From contig NZ_RQFK01000026.1 in assembly GCF_004770765.1 (NCBI RefSeq), positions 1,426,001 to 1,490,000 on the forward strand: DNA of 64,000 bases. The letters are read 5' to 3'. The notes beneath the pieces were generated by a model. It made no database searches, was not told the origin of the DNA, and saw only the letters and a program-made list of their open reading frames with translations. Positions 50,347 through 59,303 of the stretch are shown here, in pieces (the first letter of the stretch is position 1; every line of letters starts with the position of its first letter). The stretch is from Leptospira noumeaensis (lineage in GTDB: Bacteria; Spirochaetota; Leptospiria; Leptospirales; Leptospiraceae). The position numbers were made by a program, and so were the translations under genes.

Positions 50347-51288
50347 GTGGGTTCATTAAAAACAGGGATTACATTTCATGATGAATTTTTAAAACACAAT
50401 ACTGGTGCCGGCCATCCGGAAACTCATGGCAGACTAGAATCCATTCTCGATCATATATCCGATTTACCTTCAGAAAACTTTTTATGGAAAAAAGATTTTA
50501 AAGAAGCTCCACTTTCCATTATTTCATCAATCCATGATCCAGCTTATGTTCGTTCGGTGGGGATAGCTTGTGAGGAAAAAGGGAATGGGTATTTGGATGG
50601 AGACACGGTTTTTTCTCCACGTTCCTTTTATGCAGCGAGTCTTGCTGTTGGTGCTGGGTTATACCTTGCCGATGAAGTTCTTTCTGGTAATTTGGCAAAT
50701 GGAATGGCGCTCGTTCGACCTCCAGGTCATCACGCTGAGTCGGATCACGCGATGGGATTTTGTATTTTCAATAACATTGCCATCACTGCAAAATACCTTC
50801 AGTCCAAAGGTATCAAACGGATTTTGATTCTAGATTGGGACGTACACCATGGGAATGGCACACAACACCAGTTTTACGATGATGATTCTGTTTATTTTGT
50901 ATCACTCCACCAGTATCCTTTTTATCCGGGAACAGGTGCTTTGTCGGAACGAGGAAGGGGAAATGGGCTTGGATCCACTCTTAATATTCCATTGGCAAGA
51001 GGGGCTGGTGAGTCTGAATATTTGAGCCATTTTTCTTCCATCCATCGTGAGATGGAAAAATTCCAACCAGAGTTTGTTTTGATTTCTGCTGGTTTCGATG
51101 CCCACAAGAAAGACCCGTTAGGTGGTATGAATTTATCCACTTCCTCTTATGAAATTTTTACAAAGGAAGTGAAACAAATCGCTAATACATACGCTGGCGG
51201 TAAAATCGTTTCCTTTTTGGAAGGTGGTTATGATTTCCAAGCCCTAGCAGAATCTGTAAAGGCTCATCTGGAAACCTTGGTAACTTAA
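50347..51288 (+). CDS. Histone deacetylase-superfamily enzyme (second of two)
   Basis: A 313-residue class II-type deacetylase. GTG 50347 has GGAGG about 4 bp upstream. Motifs: HPETHGRLESIL, RPPGHHAESDHAMGFCIF (tandem His), ILDWDVHHGNGTQHQF (Asp-x-His zinc ligands) and ISAGFDAHKKDPLGGMNL (third zinc Asp). It is the more standard of the two HDAC-like enzymes in the window and resembles acetylpolyamine amidohydrolase/HdaH-type proteins. Substrate unknown. Confidence 0.93.
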   Translation: MGSLKTGITFHDEFLKHNTGAGHPETHGRLESILDHISDLPSENFLWKKDFKEAPLSIISSIHDPAYVRSVGIACEEKGNGYLDGDTVFSPRSFYAASLAVGAGLYLADEVLSGNLANGMALVRPPGHHAESDHAMGFCIFNNIAITAKYLQSKGIKRILILDWDVHHGNGTQHQFYDDDSVYFVSLHQYPFYPGTGALSERGRGNGLGSTLNIPLARGAGESEYLSHFSSIHREMEKFQPEFVLISAGFDAHKKDPLGGMNLSTSSYEIFTKEVKQIANTYAGGKIVSFLEGGYDFQALAESVKAHLETLVT

Positions 51289-51296
51289 ACTTAAAG

Positions 51297-52568
51297 TTAG
51301 GAAGCCACTCCAAAAACTTCTTTCACCCAATGCATTAGTGGTCTGGCACTGATGATAGAAAAATGATTTTGTTTGTTTAGTTCCAGTGTTCGTAAAGCCG
51401 GATTTGTTTTTTGATTAAAAACCTTGTCCGTTAAGTAGGTAAGACTTTTTTTCTCTACAATCCCATCCCCAAGAAAGTTTTGCAAAGGATTCTCAGCTCC
51501 TTCCATAAGTGCATAGGCTTGGTAAACATCCATTTCATCCAATTCACCAAAATATGTTTCTCCGAAGTATCCAGAAATAGTTTCCATCCAACCTTTTTCT
51601 TCTTTTCGGATGAGTCCAAAAGATAAGTCTTTGATTGCGTCGCTACGCAGGTTCCCAATCATTCCAATAATTTTAAGAGCTACATTGGGACTTTTTTCAA
51701 ATAAGAATCCCAACCAAAATCCAATTTTTTCTAGATAAGAACCTTTGTTTGGTGCTGCAATGAGTATGATTTTTCCAAACTTATGGAGCCATTCTTTGTT
51801 TTCAAGTTTTGCATGGTAAAGACAAGAACGAAAGATGAGGCAACCCAAACTATAACAAATGATATCAGGTTTGATATTTGGATCTTCATTAAAAAATACA
51901 TCCAGTAGGTGCATTAGTTTTTTCCCATTTTCATGGATGGGAAGTCCGTGATTGTATCTCAAATAAAATGGAAAGTATCCTACCTCTTGTAATTCTGTAG
52001 CAAGTCCAGGTGAGGTAATTTTCCTTTCCTTATATTCCACAGTTTGTTCCTGCCAAACTGTCTCATCTGTAAATAATCCAGGAAGGAAAAGAACTGATTT
52101 TGATTTTTTTGATTCTTTAAATTCTGCAATGGTTTCTTTTGCGGTGATGTCTTTTCCAATCGTTCTAAAACTCATATCAATCTTTGTGAGTTTGAATTTT
52201 TGATTGTGAGAACTTCCCAGGATACTTGATACCATACGATTATCAAATACCATATCATCACTTTGTTTGGCGGTGAGTTCGACTTTGAAGATAGCTTTTT
52301 CAAAAGCCTGGTTCGTTTGTTCTATCGTCTTTTGTAAGTTTTCATTTGATTTGTGACCAGTTTCTTTGACTTGGACGCCGGCTTTCTGTAAGGCCTCTCT
52401 CCATTCTGGTTTGTAAAAAAATGCATTGGAGAGTAAATCCAGTCCTCCGCCTGCACTCGTTAGGCTTCCTTTTACTAGGAATTGTACACCTTTCAGCAGC
52501 GAATCGGTTGTTTTTTGGGTAAGCGAAACTGTTTTTCCAGCCAGGGAGTTGATGAGGATTTGGATCAC
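51297..52568 (-). CDS. Alpha/beta-hydrolase (lipase-like) with helical N-terminal region
   Basis: A 423-residue protein. Residues ~1-150 are helical and Lys/Gln-rich, somewhat like a phasin or a membrane-associating region. The hydrolase part has LFLPGLFTDETVW (oxyanion loop), the nucleophile elbow ICYSLGCLIFRS, in which Cys replaces the first Gly of GxSxG, LGDGIVEKKSLTY (Asp) and KQNHFSIISA (His). It resembles PGAP1/lipase-class proteins in the elbow region (IAAPNKGSYLEKI). Acts perhaps on lipids or storage polymers. It is convergent with the HDAC-like gene. Confidence 0.8.
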   Translation of the reverse strand: MIQILINSLAGKTVSLTQKTTDSLLKGVQFLVKGSLTSAGGGLDLLSNAFFYKPEWREALQKAGVQVKETGHKSNENLQKTIEQTNQAFEKAIFKVELTAKQSDDMVFDNRMVSSILGSSHNQKFKLTKIDMSFRTIGKDITAKETIAEFKESKKSKSVLFLPGLFTDETVWQEQTVEYKERKITSPGLATELQEVGYFPFYLRYNHGLPIHENGKKLMHLLDVFFNEDPNIKPDIICYSLGCLIFRSCLYHAKLENKEWLHKFGKIILIAAPNKGSYLEKIGFWLGFLFEKSPNVALKIIGMIGNLRSDAIKDLSFGLIRKEEKGWMETISGYFGETYFGELDEMDVYQAYALMEGAENPLQNFLGDGIVEKKSLTYLTDKVFNQKTNPALRTLELNKQNHFSIISARPLMHWVKEVFGVAS

Positions 52569-53067
52569 GGAGAAAGATTGTAACTTAGTTTCTCTGGAAA
52601 GCGAGTGAAAAAAGTAAGTGAGTTACCTTTTCCAGTGGGTTTCGAAGTCGCCCGCGTGTCAAAGGAAACTAGCTTTCGATTGACAGTGAGTGCATTTGGA
52701 AAGTCAGTCACTTTGGAAAGCGAGTGAGAAAAGACAACCGTTGTGAAAGGGAAGTCAATTGAATTGGAAAGCGGTTGGATCTAGAATACGAGTGGCATAG
52801 TCTTGTAAATAAATGGATCAGCACGACCGCGAAAAAGAGTAAGTCACTCGATTTAGAAAGTTGCTAGAATTGGTATGCCAGTTGGTTTCGAAATCGACTA
52901 TAAGAATGAAACCACTGTATCAATCTATTCTAGGAAGAAGGTGATTCGCTGTTTAAGGAAACAGGCGAAACTTAGAAATTGAATTTATGTTTTTTACTAA
53001 ATGAACGATGTTGCCTGCCGAGAACCAATCATTGAAAGTAAGGTTATTGAATATTGAATTAGAATTT
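52569..53067. other. Repeat-rich non-coding region
   Basis: About 500 bp between the hydrolase start and the DUF1554 stop. I see no gene; it holds several degenerate repeat units listed separately. Both adjacent genes are on the minus strand, so the promoter of the hydrolase gene must be here. Confidence 0.75.
52594..52896. repeat. Degenerate repeat cluster
   Basis: Units of the type CTGGAAAGCGAGTGA occur at 52594-52608, 52713-52727 (TTGGAAAGCGAGTGA), and more weakly at 52695-52710 and 52763-52778. AAAGTAAGTGAGTTACC (52611-52627) and AGTAAGTCACTCG (52838-52850) are a second motif. CCAGTGGGTTTCGAAGTCG (52632-52650) and CCAGTTGGTTTCGAAATCG (52878-52896) differ at two of 19 positions. The order suggests tandem units that have decayed. 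Confidence 0.65.
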
Positions 53068-54378
53068 TTATTGTTCTACACAAAGAAGGTAGTAGGAGGT
53101 GGAACAACTTCTACCACTCCCATTCCGAAGTGCGGCATAATTTGTGCTGCTTGATGAACCAACCCGCCCACCATTACTAGTGGGTGATGTGGTTGCATTC
53201 GTCGTCCAACCACTGCAACTATTTTCAGGTTGCGCCGTTGCCGTTTGCCAGAAATTAGTGGATTGGGCAAATCCAGTCCAATATTCTTTGGTGGTTCCTG
53301 AATCAAAGGAATGGTTTAGATAGTAAGGATTGGTTGTAAAATTACCAGAACCATCTGCTGGTAAAATTCCTGCAGAATTGGGACTGAGTAAACTTGCTGA
53401 ATCACTCGCACGAATGTAAATCCTACCAGATTGAAAAACCCAATCCGTGTTTTCTGAAACACCACCACCGCAATTGTCAGAGGAGCAAGGCCTTCTTGCT
53501 CCATTATCTGTTGTTAACATGGCTTTATAAGTTCCTGTTGCAGGTTTGTTTGCATCGGCATTGCATTTTAAGTCGGCGCCAGCAGGTCCATTGGCTGCTG
53601 CACCTTGTAAATTTCCATTGAAAGTTGCGGCTGTAACAAAGACTTTATATACCGTTGGTTCAACTTGTATTGTTAGGTTTTGATTAGCAGAATCGGTTCC
53701 ATTGGTCGCGGTAACAGTATAAGTCGATCCTGCTTGAGCGGTCGTTGGAGTTCCTGAAATTATGCAAGTGCTGGTATTCAAACTGAGGCCAGTAGGAAGA
53801 GTTGGTGTCACCGAACAAGAAGTAAACGAAAATTGAATGGTGGGAGTGAGATTTGGGGCTGCTACATTTTCTTTGAAAATAAACGAATTACCAGTGTAAG
53901 CAATGATACTATTTCTATGATTGATTGTGATATTTCCCGATACATTGTCATAATAAGTATCTGCACTATTTGAAGTAATACTGAGTGTTGATGATTCTAA
54001 AATCTGAGTCGCAGATGATAAACTAACGGTTTGTGTGACATTATAATTTCCTGAATTAAATGTTAGAACGTTTGTTAGTGGAGAGTTGGAGGCATTTACC
54101 TGTAATTTGGAAGAAGTAAAAGTGAGGGAAATCGTTACATTGGCAGAGGGTTGTTTGACAAGAGAAATTCCGAAATTTTGAGGTGTTCCATATTTGAGTA
54201 ACACACTGGTACCGGAAACATTGATTTTTGCAGAAGACGTTACAGAGACCGCAGTGGATGTGGTGACTGGATTCAAACCACTCACGAGAGTAAAAAGAAG
54301 TTCGTCGCGAGGGTTGACCTGGTTACAAGAAAACACCCAACCTGAGAAAAGGAAGGAAACGAATAAATTCCAACGCAT
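53068..54378 (-). CDS. DUF1554-family lipoprotein with Ig-like (He_PIG) domain
   Basis: A 436-residue surface lipoprotein from ATG 54378. Signal RWNLFVSFLFSGWVFSC with lipobox. After a Ser/Thr-rich region (residues ~20-170, with repeated TVT/SVTS patterns) comes a putative Ig domain (LPTGLSLNTSTCIISGTP, VTATNGTDSANQNLTIQ), then DUF1554: VYKVFVTAATFNGNLQGAA, ADLKCNADANKPATGTYKAM, DNCGGGV and CSTSYYLLCVEQ with several Cys. DUF1554 is known mostly from Leptospira, where many copies exist. The gene is flanked by related repeats on both sides. Confidence 0.85.
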   Translation of the reverse strand: MRWNLFVSFLFSGWVFSCNQVNPRDELLFTLVSGLNPVTTSTAVSVTSSAKINVSGTSVLLKYGTPQNFGISLVKQPSANVTISLTFTSSKLQVNASNSPLTNVLTFNSGNYNVTQTVSLSSATQILESSTLSITSNSADTYYDNVSGNITINHRNSIIAYTGNSFIFKENVAAPNLTPTIQFSFTSCSVTPTLPTGLSLNTSTCIISGTPTTAQAGSTYTVTATNGTDSANQNLTIQVEPTVYKVFVTAATFNGNLQGAAANGPAGADLKCNADANKPATGTYKAMLTTDNGARRPCSSDNCGGGVSENTDWVFQSGRIYIRASDSASLLSPNSAGILPADGSGNFTTNPYYLNHSFDSGTTKEYWTGFAQSTNFWQTATAQPENSCSGWTTNATTSPTSNGGRVGSSSSTNYAALRNGSGRSCSTSYYLLCVEQ

Positions 54379-54404
54379 GTTTCCAACCCCCCGCAATATT
54401 AAAA

Positions 54405-54443
54405 ACAAGTAAGTCATTTACCTTTTTCAATTATCGGAGAAGG
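54405..54443. repeat. Dispersed intergenic repeat, copy next to the DUF1554 start
   Basis: ACAAGTAAGTCATTTACC then TTTTTC (54405-54428) matches copy A at 24593-24616, and GGAAAGCGAGTTAC (54440-54453) resembles the GGAAAGCGAGTGA units at 52594 and 52713. So related sequence lies on both sides of the DUF1554 gene. Confidence 0.5.
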
Positions 54444-54451
54444 AAAGCGAG

Positions 54452-56056
54452 TTACAAGTGAAATTCTTGGCTTAAGTAATTGGATGTATGCTCTTTCAGT
54501 ACATCTCCTAGAAGATTACGTCCCATCTCATTGTCTTTGAAACTCACAACAGTGCGAATGGAAAATACACGCAGAGCATCAGAAACGGAGAGCGTTCCGT
54601 CAGCAGAATCTTTACGCCCAGAAAATGGAAAGGAATCCGGCCCTCGTTGGCACTGTGTGTTCCAATTGACTCGGGCCACCTGGTTTACCAATACATCGAT
54701 CAGTTTGCCGATAGTTTTTGGATCCTTTCCAAAGATACTTGCTTGTTGGCCCATGTTGGATTCAAAGATATAATTTAACGGTTCTTCTACAGAAGAAAAA
54801 GGAACAATCGGAACGAGTGGCCCAAATTGTTCTTCATGATACAAACGTGCGTTTGGTGAAACGGGGAAAAGAATTGCTGGAAACATAAAAGATTCATTGA
54901 TTTCGCCGCCACCTGGATTGAGAATTTTGGCACCATGAGTGATAGCATCATCCAGTAGTTCTTTTAACCATTTGGTTTTTCCTTCCTCGGGGAGAGGTGT
55001 GAAGTTGACATCCTGATCCCAAGGCATTCCCGCTTTCCATTTGGAAAATTCTTCCAAATAAAGTTTTGTAAATTCATCTAAAATATCTTTGTGAACAAAA
55101 AGAATTTTGAGCGCTGTACATCTTTGCCCATTGTAAGCAAGTGATCCGGCTAGAATTTCAGGAACCATTGTTTTTAAATCTGTATCAGGTAAAACTATCG
55201 CTGGGTTTTTGGCGTTAAGTCCTAGAACAGATCTTAGGCGGTTGAGTTTGGGATGTTTTTTTGTGATGAGATTTGCTGTATGACTCGATCCAATAAATGC
55301 AAACACATCGATTTTCCCAGATTCCATAATGGGAGAAATCACTTTGGCACCATCCCCATAAACTGTGTTGATCACACCTGGAGGAAACGCTTCCTTAAAA
55401 CATTCGAGGAGAGGTTGCAGTAACAACACGCCATACTTTGCCGGTTTGAAAACAACGGTATTTCCCATAAGGATGGCTGGGATGAGTGTACAAAATGTTT
55501 CATTCAAAGGATAATTGAATGGCCCCATACAAAGTACAACACCATAAGGAGAACGTTTGATTTGTGCAATGAGTCCACCTTCTTTGATATAGTTCGCTGA
55601 ACTTGTTTCGAGTTCTTGTAATGATTCAATAGTATCTTCTAAATATTCGATGGTTCTATCAAATTCTTTTATGGCATCTTTTTCTGTTTTGCCAATCTCC
55701 CACATCAGAAGTAAAACAATTTGGTCTCTTTTTCCTTTCATCAGAGAGATGAACTTTCGAACCGCTTCGATTCGTTCTTTGGGAGTTGCGATGGGCCAAA
55801 CGCCTGTTCCGTGGTTATAGGCTTTTACCGCAGCATCCAGTGCGAGTAAACTTTGTTTTTCGTCAAAACTTGGATAGGATCCTAAAACTACTTGTTCCAA
55901 TTTTCCATTTTTGTTCAGAAAGATGGGAGATTGTACGATTTGGGATCCACCTTCCCAGATCCGAATTTCTCCGCCGAGTAGGTATTCTTTTTGGTGGATG
56001 GGCGCAATGCGGTACTTTTCTGGAATGGAATCTTCTGACGGAAAAACAAAGCTCAT
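54452..56056 (-). CDS. Aldehyde dehydrogenase, GapN-like (non-phosphorylating NADP glyceraldehyde-3-phosphate dehydrogenase family)
   Basis: A 534-residue aldehyde dehydrogenase. Visible: cofactor region CMGPFNYPLNETFCTLIPAI, FKPAKYGVLL, the catalytic Cys in YNGQRCTALKIL and the C-terminal CQRGPDSFPFSGRKDSADGT with LSVSDALRVFSIR, which is the ALDH11/GapN signature. GapN oxidises glyceraldehyde 3-phosphate to 3-phosphoglycerate with NADPH formation. Where most aldehyde dehydrogenases have the general-base Glu in E-L-G-G-K, this one reads VLGLNAKNPAIV, so the Glu seems changed or shifted. Divergent from a small gene at 56129. Confidence 0.85.
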   Translation of the reverse strand: MSFVFPSEDSIPEKYRIAPIHQKEYLLGGEIRIWEGGSQIVQSPIFLNKNGKLEQVVLGSYPSFDEKQSLLALDAAVKAYNHGTGVWPIATPKERIEAVRKFISLMKGKRDQIVLLLMWEIGKTEKDAIKEFDRTIEYLEDTIESLQELETSSANYIKEGGLIAQIKRSPYGVVLCMGPFNYPLNETFCTLIPAILMGNTVVFKPAKYGVLLLQPLLECFKEAFPPGVINTVYGDGAKVISPIMESGKIDVFAFIGSSHTANLITKKHPKLNRLRSVLGLNAKNPAIVLPDTDLKTMVPEILAGSLAYNGQRCTALKILFVHKDILDEFTKLYLEEFSKWKAGMPWDQDVNFTPLPEEGKTKWLKELLDDAITHGAKILNPGGGEINESFMFPAILFPVSPNARLYHEEQFGPLVPIVPFSSVEEPLNYIFESNMGQQASIFGKDPKTIGKLIDVLVNQVARVNWNTQCQRGPDSFPFSGRKDSADGTLSVSDALRVFSIRTVVSFKDNEMGRNLLGDVLKEHTSNYLSQEFHL

Positions 56057-56128
56057 GATCCATGAATCGAATGGTGACCCGACTAAAAAAGCAACATTTT
56101 ACGGAAAAGATCAGCCGATATAAAAAAT

Positions 56129-56323
56129 ATGGAACCATGGATGGACCAGAACAAAGAAGAGTGGGAGACTTTGACCTTACGACTTTTCCGTCGTGTGGAA
56201 GAATTGGAATCACTCATGTCGGAAGTGCAAAGTGACCTAGTTCGGTACCGAGCGATTCGCGAAGAATGGTATCATTGGCATAGCGCTTGGAAGGAGGAAT
56301 ACGCCAAACGAGCCGTCGGCTGA
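56129..56323 (+). CDS. Small coiled-coil protein, unknown
   Basis: A 64-residue, highly charged helical frame ([37 protein letters not shown]) with a normal coding look and heptad-like pattern. No Shine-Dalgarno sequence before ATG 56129. It lies between the divergent GapN-like gene and the MaoC-type gene (72 bp downstream) and could be a short first gene of that operon. Similar to nothing I know; it may be a chance frame. Confidence 0.5.
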   Translation: MEPWMDQNKEEWETLTLRLFRRVEELESLMSEVQSDLVRYRAIREEWYHWHSAWKEEYAKRAVG

Positions 56324-56394
56324 CTTGGAAAAATCGTTTTCCGTTGGACCTCTCTTGGAAAATTAGTCCTATCCCATTCGAAAAAGGAATTCCC

Positions 56395-57573
56395 ATGGCC
56401 GAAAAACCTATGTCCCCCTTTGGTGAGTTAGCTCCCAGCACACCTGCCTCTCTCTCTGATGTCAAAAAGAACATTTATGGACGATACCTCGAAGAATTCA
56501 ATGTAGGTGATATCTATGTTCACCCTCGTCAATTCACTGTGGACAGAAGTTTTGCCCAAGAATTTGCCACTGTGTTTATGGATGCAAATCCACTTTATCT
56601 TTCTGCAGAGTATGCAAAAGCTCACGGATTTGCTGACTTACTCGTTCATCCACTGATGGTGTTCAACTTAGCACTTTCCATTGGTGTTCAGAATAACAGT
56701 GAGAAGGCGCTTGCAAACCTCGGATATTACAACGCACAATTTTTATTACCTGTTTATCCTGGAGACACTCTTTCTTCCCGAACTAAAATTTTAGCAGTGG
56801 ATGACAAAGGCCCTGAGAAACCAGGAATCGTTCACGTAAGAACACTTTGTCTCAATCAAAAGAATGAAGTGGTTTTGCAATACGAACGTAAAATCATGAT
56901 CTACCAATCCAATGGAAAGCCAAAAGGCAATCCAAAACCAGGCGATTCTTCCGCATTCTTTCCTGAGTCAAAAACTCCCGCCCTCAAACTTCCAACTCTC
57001 AAATTCCCAACAGAGATGAAAGATGTAACTTGGGGACATACTTACTTTGAAAACTTCAAACCAGGTCAAATTTATGTGCATCAAAATGGAAGAACCATCA
57101 CTGATGAACATTACCAATGGACTTTCCGAGTAGGAAATACACATCCACTTCATTACGATAAATTATATTCTGCAGGAATCTCTGGCCCTATGGGTGGAGA
57201 ACCAGTGGTTTATGGTGGACTCGTATTTGGTTGGTTAGCTGGTATGGCCTCCCGTGATATTTCTGAAAACGCAATTTGGGAACTTGGATTCACAGAAGGA
57301 TACCACACACAACCAGCTTTTTCTGGTGATACAGTCACTTGTATTTCTAGAATTTTGACTACGGAAGATAAAGGAACAGAATACGGAATCCCAGCGGGTG
57401 AAGTTCAAATCCAATTCATCGGACTCAAAAACATCAAAGCAAATGATGCTTTAGATAAATTTGGTGCTGATCTTTTCCTCAAAGAAAACGATAAAAAGAA
57501 ATTGGGAAAAGAAAAAATCCCAGAGAAAATCTTCGAAATTGAAAGAAGATTGATCATCAAAAAACAACCATAA
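56395..57573 (+). CDS. Double-hotdog MaoC-family hydratase, beta-methylmalyl-CoA dehydratase (Mch)-like
   Basis: A 392-residue protein from ATG 56395, which has AAAGGA 9 bp before it. Two MaoC-like hotdog halves: the first with [33 protein letters not shown] and [20 protein letters not shown]; the second with [34 protein letters not shown] and [20 protein letters not shown]. The block [21 protein letters not shown] and [13 protein letters not shown] closely resemble Mch of the ethylmalonyl-CoA and 3-hydroxypropionate routes. The substrate is thus probably an acyl-CoA with a second carboxyl group. It precedes a metallo-hydrolase gene by 9 bp; thioester hydrolysis would fit. No other genes of these routes are adjacent. 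Confidence 0.82.
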   Translation: MAEKPMSPFGELAPSTPASLSDVKKNIYGRYLEEFNVGDIYVHPRQFTVDRSFAQEFATVFMDANPLYLSAEYAKAHGFADLLVHPLMVFNLALSIGVQNNSEKALANLGYYNAQFLLPVYPGDTLSSRTKILAVDDKGPEKPGIVHVRTLCLNQKNEVVLQYERKIMIYQSNGKPKGNPKPGDSSAFFPESKTPALKLPTLKFPTEMKDVTWGHTYFENFKPGQIYVHQNGRTITDEHYQWTFRVGNTHPLHYDKLYSAGISGPMGGEPVVYGGLVFGWLAGMASRDISENAIWELGFTEGYHTQPAFSGDTVTCISRILTTEDKGTEYGIPAGEVQIQFIGLKNIKANDALDKFGADLFLKENDKKKLGKEKIPEKIFEIERRLIIKKQP

Positions 57574-57582
57574 GGTGAACCT

Positions 57583-58605
57583 ATGAAAGTTACCATCCCC
57601 AAACGAATTCCTGAGATGGAAGACATCGGGGATGGTGTCTTTAAAATTATCCTACCCCAACCTTTCTACGCTCCTAACAATATCTATCTTTACCAAGGAA
57701 ACGATGGTTTAACTTTAATCGATTCTGGTTATATTGAATCCATTCCCATGTTACAGGCTTCCTTGAAAACCAAGGGATTTTCTTTAAATGACATTCGACA
57801 TATCATTTATACGCACAATCATCTAGATCATATCTCTTCTTCTTTAGTTCTTAAATCCTATGCAAAAAATGTGACCTACTACGGATATCGTTCGATGGCC
57901 GATGGGGTTGGGAATTATTTAGAGTCGATGGTGCTTTTTGAAGAGGCAACAGAAGATCTATTTCACAAAGCATTTGGTGATAAAGAAGAACTCGATCGGA
58001 TTTTGGAAGAATCACGCAAAGGTTGGCGTCAATTTTTTAGTAAATTTGGGGAAACCAAAAAAGGGGATCCTGTTTTACGAATTGATGTAAAAATTGATCA
58101 TAATGATAGTTTAGAGTTAGGTGGCAGATTATTTCGTTTTTTACACACACCCGGTCACAATTTGTATCATATCACACCTGTAGATCCTTCGACGGGAATT
58201 TATTTTTCGGGAGATTTGATCATTGCCAATCTTACCGCCATTTATTCTGAAATGGATGGCAGTTTGGGTGATTATTATTTTACCCTAGCCAAACTTTTGG
58301 AAGAACCCATCAAACGAATGTTACCTGCCCATGGTAGCGAAATTGAAGATCCAAAAAAAACCATCACTCTTGTGAAAAAAACTTTGAGTATCCTTGAAAA
58401 AGGTGTGCTTCGAAGGCTTAGAGAAGGGGAATCGGATCTAAAGGTGCTTATGGAAGCTGCCATTGGAAAAAAAGTCCATAATGGTGGTCACTTACCGACT
58501 GCTTTAGGGCTAGTGTACAGCATCATTCAGAAATTAGTTTTAGAGGGACAAATTCGTATCGAAAAAAGAGAAAATGGATACGAAGTTTTTCATATCGTAA
58601 GTTAG
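57583..58605 (+). CDS. Metallo-beta-lactamase-fold hydrolase with C-terminal helical domain
   Basis: A 340-residue enzyme: zinc motif IIYTHNHLDHISSS, further ligands in LHTPGHNLYHITP and IYFSGDLIIAN, and PAHGSEI. The C-terminal ~85 residues (KKTLSILEKGVLRRLREGES, HNGGHLPTALGLVYSIIQKL) look like the LACTB2-type winged-helix-like extension. Related proteins act on RNA, glutathione thioesters or other esters. It follows the Mch-like gene by 9 bp with an AAGGTG ribosome binding site, so a role in CoA-thioester metabolism is plausible. Confidence 0.85.
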   Translation: MKVTIPKRIPEMEDIGDGVFKIILPQPFYAPNNIYLYQGNDGLTLIDSGYIESIPMLQASLKTKGFSLNDIRHIIYTHNHLDHISSSLVLKSYAKNVTYYGYRSMADGVGNYLESMVLFEEATEDLFHKAFGDKEELDRILEESRKGWRQFFSKFGETKKGDPVLRIDVKIDHNDSLELGGRLFRFLHTPGHNLYHITPVDPSTGIYFSGDLIIANLTAIYSEMDGSLGDYYFTLAKLLEEPIKRMLPAHGSEIEDPKKTITLVKKTLSILEKGVLRRLREGESDLKVLMEAAIGKKVHNGGHLPTALGLVYSIIQKLVLEGQIRIEKRENGYEVFHIVS

Positions 58606-58692
58606 GTATACCGAACGATATCTTATAATTTTTTCTGATTTAAATGGAAATATTTTATTTTAGCCATACGCCAGAAAAGACAAGAAAAGAAA

Positions 58693-59211
58693 ATGATACC
58701 TAAACTAACAGAATTCGCTAGAGTTATTGATTGGAAGCCCGAATGGGATTTCGGCGCTCCTATCCCGCAAGTATATTCCAATGGTAATAAAACTTTCTTA
58801 ATCTACTACATAAACGAACCAGACCCTGCTTGGGATGGAACTTACGTAAATATTATTGATAACTCTTCTGATACGCTTTACAATCTAGCATTAGTTGAAT
58901 TCATCGGAACACTTGCATACAAATTCGGAATGTTCAATGATGAAGTGGCTTCAGGCTCACCATTATCCAAAGCAGGTTTAGATTCCTATTCTGCGCATAT
59001 TATCGAAAACTCTAGCTGGATACAGGAGTTAAAAAAAATCCACAAAATTCATCCGGAATTTAGCGAAAAAAGATGGGAAAATTATAACCACTATTTCTTC
59101 TTTTTTCATGATGATATGTTTGAAATAATTGCCAGCGATTATAAAATAGAGACACATAAAACTACTTTCTTAAATCTTTCAAAAAATATATGCGATAGAC
59201 TTAATTCCTAA
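58693..59211 (+). CDS. Conserved protein of unknown function in an AT-rich island
   Basis: A 172-residue protein without signal peptide. A family seems recognisable by segments like FGMFNDEVASGSPLSKAGLD, IIENSSWIQEL and HYFFFFHDDMFEIIASDYKI (His-rich, FHD motif); related unannotated proteins appear in many bacteria, sometimes near toxin or immunity genes, but no function is known to me. The start ATG has an AAGAAAAGAAAA stretch and no clear ribosome binding site. First of three small AT-rich genes. Confidence 0.65.
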   Translation: MIPKLTEFARVIDWKPEWDFGAPIPQVYSNGNKTFLIYYINEPDPAWDGTYVNIIDNSSDTLYNLALVEFIGTLAYKFGMFNDEVASGSPLSKAGLDSYSAHIIENSSWIQELKKIHKIHPEFSEKRWENYNHYFFFFHDDMFEIIASDYKIETHKTTFLNLSKNICDRLNS

Positions 59212-59303
59212 AACGATAGTATTTCGTTTAACTTTCGTTATCATGACTTTAGGTCAGGGAGCCTTGTCTGTGTTTGTTCAGTATGCGTAATTTGTTAAAT
59301 CCT

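Noticed and set aside
52569..53067. CRISPR array in the repeat-rich stretch
   Set aside because: Units differ in length and spacing, are degenerate and have no uniform spacers.
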